A stretch of DNA of 64,000 bases from Dactylis glomerata (lineage: Eukaryota; Streptophyta; Magnoliopsida; Poales; Poaceae): positions 1-64,000 of the forward strand of contig QXEO01000338.1 of NCBI GenBank assembly GCA_007115705.1. The letters run 5' to 3'. Shown piece after piece: positions 23,401-34,426 of the stretch. The notes beneath the pieces were generated by a model that was given only the letters and a program-made list of their open reading frames with translations, was not told where the DNA came from and made no database searches. Each line of letters starts with the position of its first letter. The stretch's first letter is position 1. Made by a program: the position numbers and the translations under genes.

Positions 23401-23664
23401 TCCTATTGTATGACAATAGTGACAACATAGTCTCGGCCAAGAAACAAAGGTCTCATCAGAAGACCAAGTTTATACGATGCTATCTCATACAAGATGAGTA
23501 ATGCGTGCTGACGCAAAAGAATATGCAAATACAAACGGACCTGAAAGTGTCAGACCCATAGATAAGGTTTACCACATGCAACGCGTATGAATAACACCGG
23601 AATGCCATAGGTGTTAAAGGCGCACGTATTAACTAGATTATTGACTCTAGTGCAAGTGGGAGAC

Positions 23665-25391
23665 TGAAGGAAATATGCCCTAGAGGCAATAATAATATCG
23701 TTATTATCATATTTCTTGTTCATGATAATGTTTATACTCCATGCTATAATTGTATTAAGCGGAAACATTAATACTTGTGTGGTTTGTGAACAACACCGTG
23801 TCCCTAGTACGCCTCTATGGACAAGCTCATTGATTAATGATGGTTAAGGTTTCCTAACCATAGACATGAGTTGTCAATTAATAATGAGATCATATCATTA
23901 GGAGAATGATGTGATGGACAGACCCAAATAAAGCAGAGCAATTAGATCGTGTCATTGTGTTCATCTTTGCGAAGCTTTTTCCTATGTCAAGTATTGTATT
24001 CCTTAGACCATGAGATAATACAACTCCCTGTTATCGGAAGAAAGCTTTGAGGTCATCAAACGTCATCCTATGATAGGGTGATCATAAAGGTGTCTCTCAG
24101 GTGATCGGAAAGTACTTGTTGGGTTGTATGTATCGAGATGGAATTTGTCCCTCCCGAGTCGGAGAGATATACTTCGGGCCCACTCGGTAATCGATATCAA
24201 CACCGCTTGCAAGCATGTGGTTAAGGAGTTAATCACAAAGTGATATCGGATTACGGAACGAGTAAAGTACTTGCTGTGAACGAGATTGAACTAGGTATGG
24301 CGATACCGACGATCGAATCTCGGGCAAGTAAAATATCGCGTGACGAAGGGAATACATATATGGGATTAATTGAATCCTGGCATCGTGGTTCATCCGATAT
24401 GATCATCGATGAATATGTGGGAGTCAATATGGGTTTCCAGATCCCGCTGTTGATTATTGATAGAAGATCATGTCTGCATATTCTCGAACCCGTAGGGTCA
24501 CACACTTAACGTGCATCGACGCTAGGATAGAATGGATAATTGGTTTATGAGTTTTTGGTCGGAGTCTCGGATGAGATCCAGGACATCACGAGAGGTTCCG
24601 GAATGGTCCGCAGAATAAGATTCATATAAAGGAAAGCAGTTTTTGGATTCCGGAATCGTTTCGGAGTTTATCGGTATTGTACTGGAAGGTTCTAGAAGGT
24701 TCCGGAGAGGGACCAACATGGGCCCACTTGTCGGAGGCCTATGTGGGCCTAAGGGGAAGTGTCCTGGCCACTTTGGGCCAGGCGCACAAGGCCCCTAAGG
24801 CCCAGCTGGCCAGCCCTTAGGGGAAACCCTAAGGGAACCTTCCAGAAGGAGGGGGGGAAACTTGCCCCCCACTCTTCCCCCTAGGCCGCCGCCCTAGGGC
24901 TTGGAGGAGGGGCCAAGGCAGCTGGCCAGCCCCCCATATAAGGAGGGGCTGGGGCGCAGCCTCCTCTAACTCCAACCCTAGCCGCCGGCCAACTGCTGCC
25001 CCTCCACCTCCCTCTCTCGCGACTGTGCGTAGGCGAAGCCCTGCCGCAGAAACTCTCCACCATAAGCACCACGCTGTCGTGCTGCAGATCCAATCTATCT
25101 CTCCACCATACTTGCTGGACCAAGGAAGGAGGAGACGTCGCTGCACCGTACATGTGCATCTCTCGGAGGCGCCGCCACTTGCGGCGTAGGATCGGATCGG
25201 ATCGCGGGGAGGAGACGGCTAGTACGACTACATCATCCACGTTCTGTTGAACGTTTCCGCTGTGCGATATCTTCAAGGGTATGAAGATATCATCTACCTC
25301 TCTCGTTGATTACATCTCCTAGATTAGATCTTGGCTTTCTTGTTCGCATCCGTAGGAATTTTTTTGATTTACTATGCTGCGAAACCCTTCA
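23665..25391 (+). repeat. 3' LTR of the copia element
   Basis: This is nearly identical to 16979-18704, with the same termini. Differences seen include GTAATAATAATATTG against GCAATAATAATATCG near the start, and a poly-G length change near 24850. The polypurine tract precedes it at 23652-23664. Confidence 0.95.
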
Positions 25392-25396
25392 TTTGG

Positions 25397-25816
25397 TACT
25401 CCATGTTTGCTCACTATCTCTTGAACATATAGGTTTATTCACTTTTCTCCGGAATCTTTCTGATTGACAGCTAAGAAATGTGCACTTTTAGTCAGTCGGT
25501 CAACTATTACCCATATCATGTCCTTCTTCTTCGGTGTCAGTGGTAATCCTGTGATAAAATCCATTCCAATCTCTTCCCACTTCCACTCGGGAATACTTAA
25601 AGGTTGCATAAGTCCAGCGGGACTCTGATGTTCCGCCTTCACTCTCTGACAGGTATGACATTCTGACATGAACTTAGCTATCTCTTGCTTCATATTATTC
25701 CACCTGAATAGTTCCTTATGATCCATGTCAATCTTGGTGCTCCCCAGGTGTATAGAATATGGTGTTTCGTGTGCCTCTTTAAGTATCAATTCCTTGATTT
25801 CCGGTAAGTCCGGCAC
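25397..25816 (-). pseudogene. Gypsy integrase N-terminal and core segment
   Basis: It shows the H2C2 zinc-binding domain (HETPYSIH, then CHTCQRVK) and the start of the integrase core (GMDFITGLPL with the first catalytic Asp, then VDRLTKSAHF). An in-frame stop at 25439-25441, followed by sequence readable in another phase, indicates a frameshift shortly before the copia insertion. It joins to RNase H on the right and continues left at 16978 once the copia is removed. Confidence 0.9.
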
Positions 25817-25930
25817 ACATATTCGGTCATGAAACCAAAGTGAATTGAAATCACCTAAACGGAATTCTGATGGTCTACCTTCCTCAATCCTGCGGATTTC
25901 TTCGGCAATAAATGCATCCTCATCTTGTCT

Positions 25931-26782
25931 TCAAATTATTGTGTACTTGAGATCGTTATGTCGTTCTTCCATTACCTTCTTGGTAGCTAAACTACCTAAG
26001 GATTGTACTTCAAGACATTGAATCTCCAACCTCTCTAAATCTATAAGCAATTCCTTGGGAAGTTCTTGGTTCATCGGTTGAGTGTATGTACTCTTTCTGC
26101 TCAACGCGTCGGCTACCACATTAGCCTTCCCCGGTGTATAGTTGATGGTCAAATCATAATCCTTGATCAATTCTAACCATCTTCGTTGCCTCATGTTCAA
26201 TTCCTTCTGAGTGAAGAAGTATTTGAGACTTTTGTGATCTGTATAGAGTTCACACTTGGCTCCATAAACAAAATGCCTCCATCCTTTTAGTGCAAACACT
26301 ACGGCTGCTAGTTCTAGATCGTGTGTTGGGTAATTAACTTCATGTGGTCGTAATTGCCTCGACCCATACGCTATCACCTTTCTATCTTGCATCAAAACAC
26401 ATCCAAGTCCGTTCTTGGAAGCATCACAATAGACGGTATAGTCCTTGCCAGTTTCTGGTACGGCTAACACAGGTGCTGTGGTTAGCTTGCCCTTGAGTGC
26501 TTGAAAACTTGCCTCACATTCTTCCGACCAAACAAACGGTGTATTCTTCCGGAGTAACTTGGTCATTGGTCCTGCAATCTTAGAGAATCCTTCTATAAAC
26601 CTTCGATAATATCCTGCCATTCCCAAAAATCCCCTGATCTGTTTGACATTCTTCGGTGACTCCCATTCCAAAACAGATGCTACCTTGCTTGGATTTACTG
26701 CTATACCTTCTTTACTGATCACATGTCCAAGGAACTCTACTTGGTCTAGCCAGAATTCACACTTACTGAACTTGGCATACAA
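25931..26782 (-). pseudogene. Gypsy RT C-terminus and RNase H
   Basis: It encodes the end of reverse transcriptase (KCEFWLDQVEFLGHVIS, GYYRRFIEGFSKIA) and RNase H with its catalytic motifs: DASKNGLGCVL, the ELAAVVFAL Glu region, and TDHKSLKYF. It ends KANVVADALSRKS and then the linker to integrase. In-frame stops on both sides (TAA at 26801-26803, TGA at 25931-25933) split pol here, while the amino-acid pattern continues across them in the same frame. Confidence 0.93.
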
Positions 26783-26800
26783 CTGATGTTCTCGTAGAAT

Positions 26801-28439
26801 TTATAAAGCAACCCTCAAATGCTTGGCATGTTCCTCCTTGTCCTTGGAGTAGATCAAAATATCATCTATGAATACGATCACAAATTTGTCCAAATATGGC
26901 ATAAAGATCTTGTTCATGTGGTTCATGAAGATTGCTGGTGCATTTGTCAATCCAAAAGGTACAACTAAGTACTCATGGTGTCCGTACCTTGACATAAAAG
27001 CTGTCTTTGGAACATCCTCCTTCTTGATCTTAATCTGGTGATACCCTGATCGAAGATCTATCTTTGAAAATACTCCGGCTCCCCTAACTTGATCAAATAA
27101 GTCTTGTATTCTTGGCAAAGGGTATTTGTTCTTGATTGTGACATTGTTGAGGTTTCTGTAGTCTCCGCACATCCTACGTCCTCTGTCTCGCTTATCAATG
27201 AAGATTACGGGTGTTCCCCAGGGTGAAATACTTTCTTGAATGAAACCTTTTTGCTCTAGCTCATCCAACTGTTCCTTCAATTCAACTAATTCCTTGGGTC
27301 CCATCTTATACGGTGCCTGAGCTATAGGTGCTGTGCCTGGGATTAAGTCAATAGTAAACTCAATTTCCCTATCTGGTGGCATTCCTGGTAATTCCTGTGG
27401 AAATACGTCTTGGAATTCGTTAACCACTGAAATATCCTCAAGTCTGGATTCTTTTAAAGCGTTGAGTTGTAGTTGAACTTCAACATGTGCATGTCGATCA
27501 CCTTGATACACTATCCTTCCCCCTCCTGGGCTCCTAAGTGACACAGTTTTCTCTCTGCAATCAATCTGAGCTCCATTCTCTTCCAACCAATCCATTCCAA
27601 GGATTACAGCCATATCCTTCATAGGGATAAGAAAAAGATCGGCTAGGTAAACGCAATCACAGATCATAATGACCTGCTCTTGCCTGAGGTGAGTGACTAA
27701 GATCTTTCCCCCCGCATATAAAACAGTAATGGGGTATTCTAGCTTATTGCACGGAATCCCATAAAGATCAACAAACTCTTGCGAAATGAATGAGGTAGTA
27801 GCACCAGTATCAAAAAGTACTTTGCCGGGATGAGATTGGATCTGAAGCGTACCTATCACGGTCTTGTCGGATTGATTTACTTCCTCAAGATTAGTGCAAT
27901 TCAACTTCCCATAAGTTGGCCTCTTACTTTTACCGCCTCCAAAACCTCCACCCCGGTGTGATCCTCCTCCTGTACCTCGACCTCCAGTCCGGCCCCTTTC
28001 AGGACAATCTTTTATCATATGTCCACCCTTCTTGCATCCAAAACAGATGATTCTGGGTTGATGACAATTCCTCTCTATATGCCCTCGCGCACCGCAACCA
28101 CGGCAAACGATATCATTGTTCCCACTTGTAGTGCCACGAGGTGTAACATTTCCTCCGGACCTGTACTTGGGTTTGAATTTGACGTTAGGAGTTGACTTGG
28201 TATCTGGATACCTCCTGGGTTCAATCCTGGCCTTCTTCCGCCTATCTTCTTGGACTTGCTTGTAATTATCTTCCATGGTGATGGCTGCATCGACAAGCTC
28301 TTGAAAGTCTGCTGCCTTTAACATCCTCAATTGTATTCTTGCACCTGGGTGCAGTCCTCTCATGAATCGTTTCTTCCGCTTCTCATCAGTATTCACGTCC
28401 TCCGAAGCATAACGAGATAGAAGAGAGAATTCCCTGACA
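26801..28439 (-). pseudogene. Gypsy gag C-terminus, zinc knuckles, protease and RT
   Basis: Domains in order are the gag end, two CCHC-type knuckles (CRGCGARGHIERNC and CFGCKKGGHMIKDC), an aspartic protease (VLFDTGATTSFIS, and ILGMDWL), and RT with YPLPRIQDLFDQ, SKIDLRSGYHQI, LTNAPAIFMNHMN and the catalytic FIDDILIYS. The frame continues into the N-terminal gag segment (33549-34132) if the Mutator-like element and one copy of its 9-bp duplication are removed. The TAA at 26801-26803 truncates RT after its catalytic motif. Confidence 0.95.
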
Positions 28440-29028
28440 TACTTCATAGGGATTTCTATTTTCGTGCCCTCAGGTCGTTAGTTGTACTCAGTTTTCCCCA
28501 GCTCGTTAGTTTTTCCTCAGTTTTCCCCAAGCCATTGTCTGAAACCCTCAGAAGGAGCTCGGACGGGAGGATTCCCGTTAAGTTGACCATTTCCGTGCTG
28601 ACGTGTGGGGCCGCGTCGTGTGGGGCCGCGTCGCGTGGGGCTGGTAGAAAGGGACCACGTGGGACAGGACGAGACCGCGTTTGGTTGTACGTGAGAGCTC
28701 GGTTCTGTCTCTCTCGGGCCAAATTGGCATTGCCTTTTCAGAGCGCCTTTTTCCCCTCTCTCTCTGTAAACATTTCTCTCTCTTTTCACCAAATTAGTAT
28801 CAAATCTAGAGAAGCTTCTATTTCTGTCTTTCTTCAATAATTGCTGCCTTTTGGCCCTCGTTTTTTGCCCAATATGGTAACAAATCTAGAAGCTAATCTA
28901 GAAGCTAGTATAGTATAATACATAAAATGCATACAGCAGCCAAAAGAAGCCAATAACGATGTTAATGTTCACGACAAACTAAGCTGAAAATAATATAAGA
29001 CGCAATGTATGCCCAACATGAAGGTTCT

Positions 29029-30416
29029 TCATTCTTCATCATATATTTCGGAGTCGCTATATTCCATGAGACGAAAAAAATATTGACTGAACTCCTTCCG
29101 TCTGCAGTGTGCAGCCAATAGATCCTCCAAATGGTATGGCCTTTGTTCTATTTTCATACCGTCGGAATCTAATCTATCCACATGTCGTGGCCACTGATCC
29201 CAGGCCTTTCTATCATCAAAGTACTGTCTGATATAACCGCCCTCATAGTAGATGCAGCCAGGTCGAACTGTCGGGTGCACTCTGGTGTCGACGGAGATAC
29301 ACTGTTTATAACTGATGAAGAAGGCACGACTGCCAATGTTGACGGCATGGAGAGAGCGGCTCTCAGTGTCCACACGGTACACCAATGGTTGACCTTCCTC
29401 CAAATGCCTGTTGCCAGTGCTGCCGCCGAACAACACAAGCAGCAGATCACCATCAGACTCCACAAGGTAGAACTTGTCATTTCCAAGTTCTGGAAATGAA
29501 AATAGTATCTCCATGTTGATAGTGCTCGCGCGCTTCTCCAACTGGACATTGTTGGTGCACACTAATATTCCGAACTCAAAATTGTTCACAGCTATTGCAT
29601 ACAATTCACCATTGAACGGGGTAAGGCAACGCAGAGAATCGTCCTCGATCGAAAATCTTCCTTCTCCCCAATCTTCTACATCTATATCCTTAGTAGGAGA
29701 GCTCTCATCGACCCAAGCAATTTCATTGGGGTAACCTGTGCAAATGAAGACCATAGTCGGGGACTTCATTACAGCGACTGACTCCACAATCATAGATGGC
29801 ATCTGCGCCTCAAACGTAGCGTTCAATGTCTTTGTGAGTGGGTTCAGAAGCCGTATCTTGTGCGGCTGGTTCCTCTGGGCAAGCACGATGACGCCACGGT
29901 AAAAGCCGACAAAGTAGTATCTAAAAGGGAGTTGATGAAGATAACATTCAGCACTAAGATGTTTAAGATTGAAAATAAAAATAGATTAACTCTATAGATA
30001 TGGAGGAATTTGAACCTTGCATGAACTTCCGTTAGATCGATGGTGACATAGCGGGATGTGCGGAGGTTGAGGAAGGAGAACTCAGCGGCGCGTGGAAGGG
30101 CGTGTTCTACCACGATCCATTCGTGCAGGTGCACGTCGGGCTCAGGTAGATCTAAGCGCCAATTTGTACAAACTTGCCTCAAAGCAGCGTAGGTGTCCAC
30201 GTACTCCTTGTTCGCCAGTAAGCAGTCGCCGATCTTGTGAAGTGGTCCGTCACCCTTAAGAGAGGCCCAGTTCACGGAGGCGCCGCGCTTGGATGCGCCG
30301 CCCTCGGATGCGACGGGCTCGGCGGCGACGGGCTCGGATGCGACGGGCTCGGAGGCGATGGGCTCGGAGGCGACGGGCTCGGGGGCGACGGCCGCCGGCG
30401 CATTCTTCTTCTCCAT
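29029..30416 (-). CDS. F-box and DUF295 domain protein, two exons
   Basis: Exon 1 is 30416-30016 and exon 2 is 29920-29029, with a 95-bp GT-AG intron. The join keeps the frame (AG plus A gives Arg) and the CDS is 1293 nt, 430 residues. I chose the ATG at 30416 because upstream sequence in frame has no family resemblance. Residues about 10-40 are Ala/Ser/Glu/Pro repeats (SEPVA units). An F-box-like segment follows (WASLKGDGPLHKIGDCLL, then RQVCTNWRL). The C-terminal half resembles DUF295, with VESDGDLLLV, ISVDTRVHPTVRPGCIYYEG and a final acidic tail. Plant F-box/DUF295 proteins are thought to be SCF ubiquitin-ligase substrate adaptors, but most are uncharacterised. No stop or frameshift is visible. 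It lies within a Mutator-like element. Confidence 0.85.
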
Positions 30417-31419
30417 CGCTGGCAGGGGAGCGCGCGTAGGGCGGTTGGGGTTTTTTGGATTTGGAGAAGGTGATGGGACGTGAGAGGCGTGGTTGCGTGC
30501 GTGAGTTATAATGAGACTGTGTGCAGAGGGAGGGAGAGAGGGGCTCTGTACTGGCAAAGTAACGGTTCGTCTCAGCAGTTGACTTTTGGTCTCAACACGC
30601 GCACCGCGCGGCTAACCGCTGCTCACCGCGACACGCGTCCGTGGGACTGCACGTCAGCACCGTTACGTGTACTCAGTTCTACCCTCGAGTCTTACACTGG
30701 AAAAATATCTGTACTCAGTTTTCCCCTCGAGTACTAATACTGGCTAGTGCAATATACTCAGTTTTACCCTCAAGTGGCTGGTCAACAGAGAGTCAACAGA
30801 TGGGATAAAGCCATCTAATTGAGTCATTTCATGCGCAAAAAAATTCAAAAAAATAAAATCATAGTGCCTCCTACTCATGGAGTCTTGTTACGCGACCTGC
30901 CACGTAGGAAATCATAACAATCATATATCAACCAAGTTTTCACACAAAATGGCCACTTCTGAAATCACTAGTAGCTATGAAGGTTCATGGCTTTCCACTC
31001 AAACCCCTTCTCAAAACATCTATACCCAAAACATAGTTTGTCTGAATGAGGCCATAATTTTTACACTCATGTATATTTGAATTGCTAATACTTTGAGGTA
31101 GGCCAACCTGGGTTTCATTGTACAAAACATGTGTTTTTCTTTTTCTAAATCTCTTATTTGAATTCCTTAGCCTGTTTACTATTTACTTTCCCTTGTATCC
31201 TTGATACTACTCAGTTTTACCCTCTCCCTTCTCACAGAAGCCCAAACTTGGCCTGATTGGTCGAGCTGTTGTCACACGGATCATGCCCACCTACCGTCGA
31301 TCCTATGATCTAACGGGCAGGATCGTGCCACCCTCTCTCTATCTGTCGGTGGCAAACTACTACCCCTCTATGTATGCTAAATAACGAGTTGGCCACCGGA
31401 TTCAACAAGTTTGGTAATC

Positions 31420-31781
31420 ACGAATTTCCACTTCTTGTAGGCATTACTTTTCACGGTAAAATGATAAACTATCACGAATTTCCATTTAGGCATTACTTTT
31501 CACGGTAAAATAATAAACTATCACGAATTTCCTTTAGGCATTACTTTTCACGGTGAAATGATAAACTATCACGAATTTCCTTTAGGCATTACTTTTCACG
31601 GTAAAATAATAAACTATCACGAATTTCCATTTAGGTATTACTTTTCACGAATTTCCTTTAGGCATTACTTTTCACGGTGAAATGATAAACTATCACGAAT
31701 TTCCTTTAGGCATTACTTTTCACGGTAAAATAATAAACTATCACGAATTTCCATTTCTTTTAGGCATTACTTTTTTGTTGA
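31420..31781. repeat. 50-bp minisatellite inside the Mutator-like element
   Basis: The unit is about 50 bp (GGCATTACTTTTCACGGTAA, then AATGATAAACTATCACGAATTTCC). It repeats about seven times, with one truncated unit near 31636-31660. It lies 175-540 bp upstream of the B3 gene. It has no coding potential and no spacer diversity. Confidence 0.93.
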
Positions 31782-31955
31782 GATATAAACACCCACAACG
31801 GTCATCTCCTCCTTAATTTATTATGTAAACCCCACAACGGTCATCTCGCCCTTATAAACCCCCATAACGGCCATCCCTCATGTCAATAGGTTCTGCCTCT
31901 CTCTTCTTCGTTTCTGCCTCTCTCTTCTTCGTTCACATATACTTGATCCATTGCC

Positions 31956-32549
31956 ATGGCTTCCACGTCTCGGACGCCGACCGGAAGGGGAAGGGGAAGG
32001 GGAAGGGGAAGGGGCGGCCTGGGTGGTGGATCATCATCATTGCCACCACCACCGTCAACACTGCCATTGATCATAGAGGAGTTCTTAATCGTCATCTATG
32101 AAGACCCTTTGGCCAAGAAGGTACGTACGCGTTCCCACATATATGATGCATGTGATTAATTATGTGCATGTTCCAAAAAGCCTTTAATTTCAAACGATCG
32201 GCGCTCGATCTCTTTGCAGGCACTCCCACAAAAGTTTGCGGACTATCTTGACGGCCAGGAGCCCGCAAAGGTGTATCTGCGAGCAGCTGACTGCGGTCCT
32301 CGTCTCTGGACCGTGGAGGTCCTATTTGACGGACAAGGCCGGATGTACCTCGACAAGGGCTGGGAGAATTTCGCCATCGCGCACGGTGTGGATTTCGGCT
32401 ACATCCTACACTTCAAATATGAAGGCGATGATGTGCTCACAGTGAAGGTGTTCGACGTAACATTGTGCAGGAAGTACTACTACACGGACGACAAAGATAC
32501 TGACGATGAAAGCGACGACGACGTGAAGCCATGCATCCATCCCCTTTAG
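31956..32549 (+). CDS. B3 DNA-binding domain protein, two exons
   Basis: Exon 1 is 31956-32120 and exon 2 is 32220-32549, joined in frame (GAAG|GTACGT donor, TTTGCAG acceptor). The product is 164 residues. The N-terminus is a Gly-Arg-rich tract (RGRGRGRG) followed by Ser/Pro-rich sequence. Residues about 43-140 fit a complete B3 fold: FLIVIYEDPLAKKALPQKFA, VYLRAADCGPRLWTVEV, then GWENFAIAHGVDFGYILHF and DVLTVKVFD. The tail is acidic (DDKDTDDESDDD). B3 domains bind DNA in plant regulators (REM, ARF, ABI3 classes), and small single-B3 proteins such as this resemble the REM group. A TATA-like CTTATAAA lies at about 31851-31858. It is carried by the Mutator-like element, and no disabling mutation was seen. 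Confidence 0.85.
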
Positions 32550-33443
32550 ATAAGGGGATCATGACCAAGAATATATATGGAGCTTCATATGCATCGATTT
32601 AGAGATCTAGCTATTTTCTATATATTATGCATGTAAAAATAATAGGGAATCACAATTTCCACCATGATTCGAGCACCACAGCCTCCAAACGATGCCGATG
32701 CCGATATCGGCATCGTCAGAACGGCTATGCATGCTCGCCGCCACTGCTAGGTCACCGTCGGGATGCACCCTCAATCCCGTCCCCTCATTCGATCACTGAC
32801 ACACCAGAGATACCGCCGAGGCCAATGATGAACGTACATGCTGATGCCAATGCCGAACATGCACGCCGCTGTGGGCACGGCCACGCCGCCCCGCTATGCT
32901 GGACGCCACAGACCACCACGAGGTCTTTCCCTTCGCCACCACACTCCCCTAGCACCCATCTATACACGCCAGAAAGGAGAGACACTAGTTTTCTCTACAT
33001 TGCTCGCGTTCGTGTCTGATACCGTCAGTCAAAGTGTTGAGGTCGTCGTCGATGTCCTTGACCATTTCTTCTCTTCTTTGCATGGTTAAACGCGTCTAGT
33101 TCATATCTATCTAATGCGTCTGGTCTCGCCTCATGCAGTTCTTTGTGGACGTCGATCTCATCTCGGCACCCCGCAGGCCACCTCCTCCGTGCCATCGCTG
33201 TAGAGCTCCGTTTAAAAATCTAATCCTACCCGTGTATTGCCCCTTGTATCAGCGTCATGGCCCCACTTGTCATTCGATATACCGAAGCCCCACTCGTCCG
33301 CGTTTTGGTCAGGGATACGGCGATGCTTACGGTCAAACAAAGATGGATGCTCTGACGTGTCTTTGCGGGCTCTATGTGGCCCCACTAGTCATAAGTTAAC
33401 GGTCAAAGGTGTTGAACCGTCGGGCAACCGGCCGTTCCAGCAC
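32550..33443. other. Interior of the Mutator-like element without recognised genes
   Basis: This moderately GC-rich stretch lies between the B3 gene and the right TIR. Short plus-strand ORFs (for example 32627-33019 and 33133-33399) show no family features. It could hold a third, decayed captured fragment, but I cannot identify one. Confidence 0.4.
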
Positions 33444-33548
33444 TGGTGACGGTTTCAGCCAAGGGCTTGGACAAAACTGAGGAAAAACTAAGGAGCTGGG
33501 GAAAACTGAGTACAACTAAGGACCCGAGGGCACGAAAATAGAAATCCC

Positions 33549-34132
33549 TACTTCATAATAGGCTTGTCATTCTGCGTGAGATTCTCAAATTCCCTTCTCT
33601 TCAATACCATGATACTCTCTGGTACATTTGCTTCCCTGAACTTCTTCTTGAATTCCTCCCAGGTGAATACCCTTCCTGGAGGATGTATAGCCACAATATT
33701 GTCCCACCATGCTGCTGCGGGTCCACATAACAGATGTGTGGCATACCTAAGCTTCTCACTGTCATTGCAACTTACGGTGTTAAGCTTCCTCTCGGTGTCC
33801 AACAACCAGTCTTCTGCGTCTATTGGCTCTGGTGCTGATGCAAAAGGAAGTGGCCTTGTATTTACGAAATCTGCCAACGAGACTCCATGTACTCCATCAT
33901 TTCGAACTTCACGACTATGGTCCATCACGTCTTGCACCATCTTTATCTGACACTCGATAAGCATTCGCTGCCTCTCATCTGCAGTCCTCATATACTGAGC
34001 AAAATCCTGTTGGGTAAGGAATGGTGGTGGTGGTGGTAATGGTTCCCTTGCTGCTGCATCGGCTGCCTCCTTAGCCTTGGCTTCAGTCTCCATCCTCTGT
34101 TGTTCAGATTCTTCACCAACTACCGTCGCCAT
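33549..34132 (-). pseudogene. Gypsy gag N-terminal segment
   Basis: It starts with an ATG at 34132 and encodes a retrotransposon gag domain (Retrotrans_gag-like: DAEDWLLDTERKLNTVSC, LCGPAAAWWDNIV, FTWEEFKKKFREANVPESI). It is cut by the Mutator-like element just after ...NDKPIMK; the TAG that ends the frame is created by the inserted TIR. The sequence continues in frame at 28439 with YVREFSLL. Gag forms the virus-like particle that packages element RNA. Confidence 0.93.
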
Positions 34133-34426
34133 TTTATTCCCCTAACCCTGTTACATTAAGTGAAACTCATAGTTACACCATGCTCATGTTTTCTGAGCTC
34201 AACTTTGTGTACAGTGTTAGTCACACAATTAAATCCAAATAAAACATTGCCAAATCACACCAAACATATACCATGTATATACATGGGAAAAGAACATAGT
34301 GTTACATAACCTATCATCCTGTGAGTAACTACACTCACTTATTCAAACTGCGAAAGCAAATACTGCATATTACACATATGGTACATATGTCACAAAACAT
34401 GTCGCCTCCATCTCGGTGGTGGTCCT
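34133..34426 (-). other. Spacer between the extra ORF and gag
   Basis: About 290 bp of AT-rich sequence lies between the end of the upstream ORF (34427) and the gag ATG (34132). I see no coding sequence in it. It may hold the leader or an internal start context for gag. Confidence 0.5.

Larger units (their letters stand above)
16979..25391 (+). mobile_element. Copia retrotransposon of BARE/Angela type, internally degraded
   Basis: The LTRs are 16979-18704 and 23665-25391 (1726 and 1727 bp). A TTTGG duplication flanks the element on both sides (16974-16978 and 25392-25396). A tRNA-iMet primer site, TGGTATCAGAGC, lies at 18706-18717. A polypurine tract, GCAAGTGGGAGAC, lies just before the 3' LTR. 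Inside, recognisable order is gag remnant (about 20150-20390), pre-integrase remnant (about 21120-21320), post-integrase linker (21859-22066), an RT/RNase H-like stretch ending near 23095, and then an extra pre-integrase module (23105-23400). No long ORF survives, so the element is non-autonomous. Its insertion disrupts the integrase of the gypsy host. Confidence 0.95.
28449..33548. mobile_element. Mutator-like element carrying two host-type genes (Pack-MULE)
   Basis: A perfect 9-bp duplication TACTTCATA (28440-28448 and 33549-33557) flanks terminal inverted repeats of about 100 bp that start GGGATTTCTATTTTCGTGCC. The inner TIR carries ACTCAGTTTTCCCC motifs. The 5100-bp element lies in the gypsy gag. 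It contains no MuDR-type transposase, but it does contain an F-box/DUF295 gene (minus) and a B3 gene (plus). Further TIR-like ACTCAGTTTT.CCCTC units lie inside at about 30671, 30713, 30756 and 31211. Introns in both genes point to DNA-level capture. The alternative, an old host locus, is excluded by the TSD inside gag. Confidence 0.93.

Noticed and set aside
31420..31781. Minisatellite considered as a CRISPR array or coding repeat
   Set aside because: The units abut with no variable spacers and contain stops in all frames.
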